Assembly (NCBI GenBank): GCA_027579435.1
Contig: JANBPK010000759.1
Location: 1 to 64,000, forward strand
DNA length: 64,000 nt
Direction of reading: 5' to 3'
Source: Candolleomyces eurysporus
Lineage: Eukaryota; Basidiomycota; Agaricomycetes; Agaricales; Psathyrellaceae
The notes beneath the pieces were generated by a model. That model was not told the DNA's origin. It made no database searches and worked only from the letters and a program-made list of their open reading frames with translations. The first letter of the stretch is position 1; each line of letters opens with the position of its first letter. Below, piece after piece: positions 59,601 through 64,000 of the stretch. A program made the position numbers and the translations under genes.

Positions 59601-61177
59601 ATGGCGTCGACGTCCTCGAAAGCCCAGCAGCGAGCGCTGTCCACCTCCGAAGGCTTCGTGTGCGGAGGTATTGCAGCATCCATTGCGGTGCGTAAAAAGT
59701 TCTTGGCCGTGAATATCGCGAATTGGTGCTGACCTACATTCCCTTTTCATCCAGGTTACTGTATCTAATCCCGCAGAGGTTGCTAAAACTCGAATGCAGC
59801 TTCAGGGAGAACTTGCCAAGGGTGGCGGAGTTCGCGTGTATAACAACTCCTTGGACGTATTCAAGAAGACTTTCAGAAACGAGGGCATTCGCGGTTTGCA
59901 AAGAGGCCTTCCTCCTGCTGTGAGCATTGTTCCCTCAATGATGTGGTCTTCAGCTCTGATGTGACTGTAGTATGCGTACCAAGTATGTGCCTCGTGCTAG
60001 ATGTTTTGACCTCAGGTGCTCATGCCTTCCTCAAGATTCTGCTCAATGGCTCCCGATTAGGTCTGTCACTTCTCATTACCATTCCCCCTCCTCTGAACGA
60101 CGAGAATAGGTTTCTATGAGCCCTTCCGGCATAGCTTCAACTCGTTATTTGGGCAGGCACCCACCGCACAAATACCTTTCACATCAGTCTTAGCAGGGGC
60201 GACTAGCGGTGCAGTCGGAGGTGAGTTTATCCTGTTCCATTTATTTCATGGTTACTCAAGGCATTATTTAGCGGCTTTGGGAAACCCTCTCTTTCTTATA
60301 AAAGCACGCATGCAGGTCAGTGACTCTGGAATGCCCCCGCTTTCTCCACCTAAATGTAGACTTTAGGCATACTCTCCGGCCCTGCCAATCGGAACTCAAC
60401 ACCACTACAAAAGCTCTTTAGACGCCCTGTCAACCATTTTCCGTGCAGAGGGATTCCGAGGTCTCGTACGCGGGGTGGATGCAGCTATTCTTAGGACATC
60501 TATGGGTTCATCAGTCAGCTGTCCTTCAAGAAAGCGTATCTCTCAGAATCTAACCTTTTCTTCGCATTAGGTGCAATTACCCAGCTACAACTTTACGAAG
60601 CGAACATTAATTTCGAATGGCATCCTCCCAGAAGATAGCACATGGACCTTTTTGGCGAGTAGTTCGGTTTCTGGGGCTTGTGTCGTAAGTCTTTCCAACA
60701 TGAATTGCAAGCTGCTAGGGTTGTTAATTCGCTTGACAGCTGGTATGCATGCAACCAGCCGACACGGTCAGTCCCCTCTGTTCATGCATATTCAGCTTGA
60801 TGAGTAACAATCCTGCACTCAGGCCCTAACCCGAGTGTATAATCAACCGACTGTAATCGGTCCGGATGGAAAGTCTCGGGGTGCGCTTTATAAGAACCCG
60901 ATAGACTGTCTCTGGAAAACCTTCAAAGCAGAAGGTGTGCGAGGCTGGTACAAAGGTGAGTCAAGTCTTGTCGGTTTTCATACTCCATGTTGACCACGAA
61001 ATTACAGGTTCAACGGCCCACTTTATGCGTATTGCTCCCCACACGTATGTGCTACTGCTTTCTATGCCATTCTGTTGCCTGACTTTGTTGCCCAGGATAA
61101 TTACTCTAACTGCTAACGACATCATCATCAACTTCTACAAGAAAGCTAAGTATGGCCCAGTTGATGATGATTCGTAG
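59601..61177 (+). CDS. Mitochondrial inner-membrane carrier (Oac1/SLC25A34-35 type)
   Basis: Three-repeat SLC25 carrier. ATG at 59601, MASTSSKAQQRALSTSEGFVCGGIAASIA. Signature motifs: repeat 1 SNPAEVAKTRMQLQGE, repeat 2 GNPLFLIKARMQ, repeat 3 MQPADTALTRVYNQP. The Phe in the second motif and the D-x-x-x-T-R form of the third match Oac1 (oxaloacetate/sulfate) and SLC25A34/35. Other pieces: YKSSLDALSTIFRAEGFRGLVRG, FLASSSVSGACV, YKNPIDCLWKTFKAEGVRGWYKG, IITLTANDIIINFYKKAKYGP. About nine short introns. Substrate is inferred from motif shape only. Confidence 0.9.
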
Positions 61178-61247
61178 CGGGTATCCCGCAGCAGGTTAGA
61201 CACCATTAGAATCTAGAATATGATATAGAATGGATATTGGGTAATGG

Positions 61248-61337
61248 AAGCTCTGGGTAGCTGGCAGATTTTAACGATTGCTCATCGTCCGGCAAAACGC
61301 GGAGGCCAAGTAACAATACGCTCGATGCTTTCTACAA
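61248..61337 (+). repeat. Direct repeat, copy A (~90 bp)
   Basis: Starts AAGCTCTGGGTAGCTGGC and matches the segment at 63907-63997 in the same orientation with about 8 differences. It lies in the 3' region shared by the carrier (+) and second glucanase (-) genes. Confidence 0.85.
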
Positions 61338-61397
61338 CTCGCGCAGCTAAGCGACAAATTCAATGGGTATATTTGCTGATATCTACATCTAGCCTTT

Positions 61398-63163
61398 CTA
61401 GCCGCAGATATTNGGGGTATTGCCTCTCTGTTGGGTTTTGGGGGATCCACCCATTCTTCAGCCCTGCCTGGTACGACCATTCGTCGGCTTCCTCAGCCTT
61501 CCAGGTCCATTGGATCCAACCTTGACCTCCCCCCTCATACGTGATTGTCTGTGCTTCCCAGAATTTTCTCAAGAACGTCTTGTAGCTGGCACTGAAAGTG
61601 CTGGCTTCGCCGCTCATTCCAGTGCAACTGCCTACTCGGCTCGAGCCAGGGAAAGTTCCCTCGTATCGGCTCCCGACACCGCGTCCGTTGAGATATTTGG
61701 CGCAATCGGTTCTGGCGGGCGACCATTCACCGACTATCGTCCAGAGGCCAGAGTCACCTAGGCCGCTTCGGCGGGCACAAATACCCTGGATGTGTTGGTC
61801 CTCGGACCAACGAACGCGCTATAGAGGTCGTCGGATATTAGCTTCAGTAACATGCCAGATAAAAGAGAGAACGAACGTTGTTATTGAAGACTTGATAGAT
61901 GTGGGTATCCAGAATGACACCTTCCCAGCCCGGATAGCTCATGAATCCTTTCCAGTAAGACCCAGGTTGGAAGGCATCAGAAATGATGACGACGGTGTTG
62001 CTTGTTCGAGAGGAGCCATAGGGCCACCTGGACGATGGTGAGTATCACAACTTTCGGGCAAGGTGGGTCTTGGGCGCCTACCTGATATTTTCGTAGCTGT
62101 CATACCAGAATTGCTTCGTAACCCTCAAAATAGCTTCACTGTAAGAGCCCCTAGGTCTAATCCAATCGGTGAGCAACAGAACCCTGGATAGAATTGAAGA
62201 ACATAAGACTTACTCATTTAGTGCCGCAATAGCAGGAACGACACCAGTCATATCTTTGAACATGGCCGCGATTCTCTTGATGACCGCATTCGACCTGTCA
62301 ATGTTGCTTTGCTTGGTATGCCAGGTACTGTATAGAATTCAAATCAAAGACAACAAGCCCAGAACGCGTCAATTCAAGTCTTTGCGGCGTAGAACAAGAA
62401 TGACTGACGGAGCATCCATTTTCTGCCCTGAATTATCAAAACCATTCTGACTTCCGGGGACACCTGTCGTCGTGAGAGGAGGATATTAGCGCCCTTGAAC
62501 CCCTGGCCCTGGCACGGACAAACGACGAGGCAGACGTACCGTGCAAATCAACGATGACCTTGAGGTTGTACTTCTGGGCCCAAGTGACAGCCTTTGCCAG
62601 GTAGGGGAGCTGCCCCTGGATCCAGGGTTCGCCGGGAGCAACGTCGAAAGCCCAATAGCCAATGGGCAAACGAACATGGTTAAGGCTGGTGGGGCGCACG
62701 GTGTCGTCAGACTCGGTCGTTCGCTAGAACCTCGCCTCGAGAAGCCGAACAAGAGTTTCGAGAACCTACCCAGCAGCGGCGATATCCCTAAAGTCGGCTT
62801 CCGTGATCCAGGTGTCCCAGTGCGCTTTCAAGGCGGCAGCAGCCTTGACTTTGTCCTGGTACTGGCCAAAGGTCCATTCGTCGATGATTCTGGCGTCCCC
62901 CGTCTTGTCGAACAGGGAGGGGGTGATCCAAGGCTGGGAGGTCGTACGAAGAACGTCAACAACCNGGGGGACGGCACACGCGTTCGAACGCGTTTTATGG
63001 TTTGATAACGCACTTCAAGGACGAGCCAACCGCCTAGGTTGACGCCGCGAACCTTCTGGGAACCATAGGGGAATCCCCAGGTGTAGGAGTAGCTCGAATG
63101 AGCTGAAGAAAGGAGAAAGAGAGTGAGTGTTAAAAGAGAGGACAGGTTCAGCGCGAGTAGCAT
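61398..63163 (-). CDS. Secreted exo-beta-1,3-glucanase (GH5, Exg1 type), copy 2
   Basis: Paralogue of the gene at 51.3-53.1 kb. Signal peptide MLLALNLSSLLTLTLFLLSSAHS, then [22 protein letters not shown]. Pieces: [76 protein letters not shown] with the acid/base Glu split by an intron, YWKGFMSYPGWEG, nucleophile Glu in [46 protein letters not shown], ending RQYPNICG and TAG at 61398. The N at 61413 adds a base just before the end; without it the terminal NICG matches copy 1. Both catalytic residues intact, so the copy looks functional. Direct repeats flank it at 61248 and 63907. Confidence 0.92.
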
Positions 63164-63906
63164 TCTGTGCGCCGTACGAAGCGAAGGAATGTGGTGAATT
63201 GGCGGGTGGAGAAGGAAGTCAAAGTCAAACCGAGTTGTTCAAGATCCTCCATCTTGGTATAAAAGCGTTAGAGCTGCTGGTGGCTGTCGCTTCAGGTGTC
63301 ATACATCTCCACTTTGGGCTATGTTAGCCTGCGGGTGGACTGGACTTACTGTTGGAAGGTTGCTGATCGCGCCCGAATAGCTTAACTAGAGGTGATGAAT
63401 GGAAGTAGATCTCGCTTGGCTTCGCGAGAAGCATATAAACATCGTCACTTACATATGATGACCTATGTAAGAGAGAGTAGCCGGGAAAAACGCGATGATT
63501 AAAACTTGCTGGCTCTGACGGGACACGGCTGCACTGGAGGATGTAAGCCACTTACTGGCACGCGTCGCGACGCGCTCTCGCTGCATCCTGTTGCGTTTTG
63601 CCAACTCTGCACTGTGACATGGCTAAACATCATAGAGTCTTATCTCTCTTGATTATAAACATTGAAACCTTGCTGCACTGTAAAAAAGCAACATAGATAG
63701 ATTATCTACTCTGATTTCTCCTGATTATTATTATTATTTTGTCTCCTCTCTACTGTATCTCTCTGTTCCTTCACCTCAACGTTGGTACGCATGTTTTCTC
63801 ACCACTGTCCAGCCTTATTACTGATACATGGAAGTGCTTAATTGCAAGGTTTTGATAATGCCACAAATGTGCCAGAATATGTGCTGGAATTGTTCCAATA
63901 CTGTAC
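63164..63906. other. Upstream region of glucanase copy 2
   Basis: Promoter expected next to 63163. A short ATT microsatellite lies near 63725-63740 beside a CT-rich stretch. No gene supported. Confidence 0.5.
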
Positions 63907-64000
63907 AAGCTCTGGGTAGCTGGCAGATTTCAATGATTGCTCATCGTCCGGTCAAAACGCGGAGGCCAAGTACCAATGTGCTCGATGGTTTATACAAATC
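63907..64000 (+). repeat. Direct repeat, copy B (~91 bp, at window edge)
   Basis: Same orientation as 61248-61337. It has one extra T near 63951 and mostly transition differences. It may continue beyond the window. Confidence 0.85.

Noticed and set aside
63720..63745. ATT/TTA simple repeat
   Set aside because: Ordinary microsatellite; too short to call a mobile element or regulatory array.
61248..64000. Direct repeats as LTRs of a retrotransposon
   Set aside because: About 91 bp is too short for typical LTRs, the interior is a normal glucanase gene on the opposite strand, and no reverse transcriptase, primer-binding site or TG...CA ends are seen.

Overview
The window is nuclear DNA of a filamentous fungus, most likely a mushroom-forming basidiomycete. 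Nearly every gene is cut by several introns of about 50-60 nt. One gene is a small secreted CPL1/PriA-type cysteine-rich protein, one is a Brh2-like (BRCA2) repair protein, and housekeeping genes of both strands are packed with 80-800 bp between them. I see no bacterial operons, CRISPR, transposase, reverse transcriptase or viral gene. The assembly carries many scattered single N characters. Several of them act as spurious one-base insertions that break otherwise intact frames.

Layout. 0-9.3 kb: Sel1-repeat chitin-synthase activator (Skt5/Chs4 type, 5' end outside the window), exonuclease V (-), CPL1-like secreted protein, a one-membrane-segment hypothetical protein, nicotinamidase. 9.5-15.7 kb: spliceosomal helicase Prp22, mRNA-export factor Nxt1/NTF2-like (-), Isc1-type phospholipase C. 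16-24.3 kb: alpha/beta hydrolase (-), methionine aminopeptidase 2 (-), CutC, delta-9 acyl-CoA desaturase with a cytochrome b5 domain. 24.5-29.4 kb: tandem-bromodomain Rsc4-like protein, CCCH/coiled-coil protein. 29.5-39 kb: DHHC palmitoyltransferase (-), an unrecognised basic protein, AT-hook protein (-), ACT-domain protein (-), Naf1 (-), mitochondrial EF-Ts. 39.4-42.8 kb: alkaline ceramidase (-), tRNA-Cys (-), mitochondrial processing peptidase alpha. 42.9-50.5 kb: Brh2/BRCA2-like (-), taxilin-like coiled coil carrying a SUMO-like domain, UDP-GlcNAc pyrophosphorylase (-). 51.3-64 kb: exo-beta-1,3-glucanase, Trm6/Gcd10, Mdm1-type PXA-RGS-PX protein (-), Oac1-type mitochondrial carrier, and a second exo-beta-1,3-glucanase (-) bracketed by a roughly 91 bp direct repeat.

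Shared themes are cell wall (Skt5-like, Uap1, two glucanases, a Pfa4-like enzyme), lipid/sphingolipid metabolism (Isc1, ceramidase, desaturase, Mdm1) and RNA or ribonucleoprotein work (Prp22, Nxt1, Naf1, Trm6). They look like ordinary neighbours rather than one co-regulated cluster. I found no clear new multi-gene system. The most notable points are: a predicted 3-nt microexon that supplies one histidine of the desaturase third His box; a DDAH instead of DEAH motif in Prp22; the SUMO-like fold inside a taxilin-like protein; and the inverted glucanase paralogue pair with its flanking repeats.
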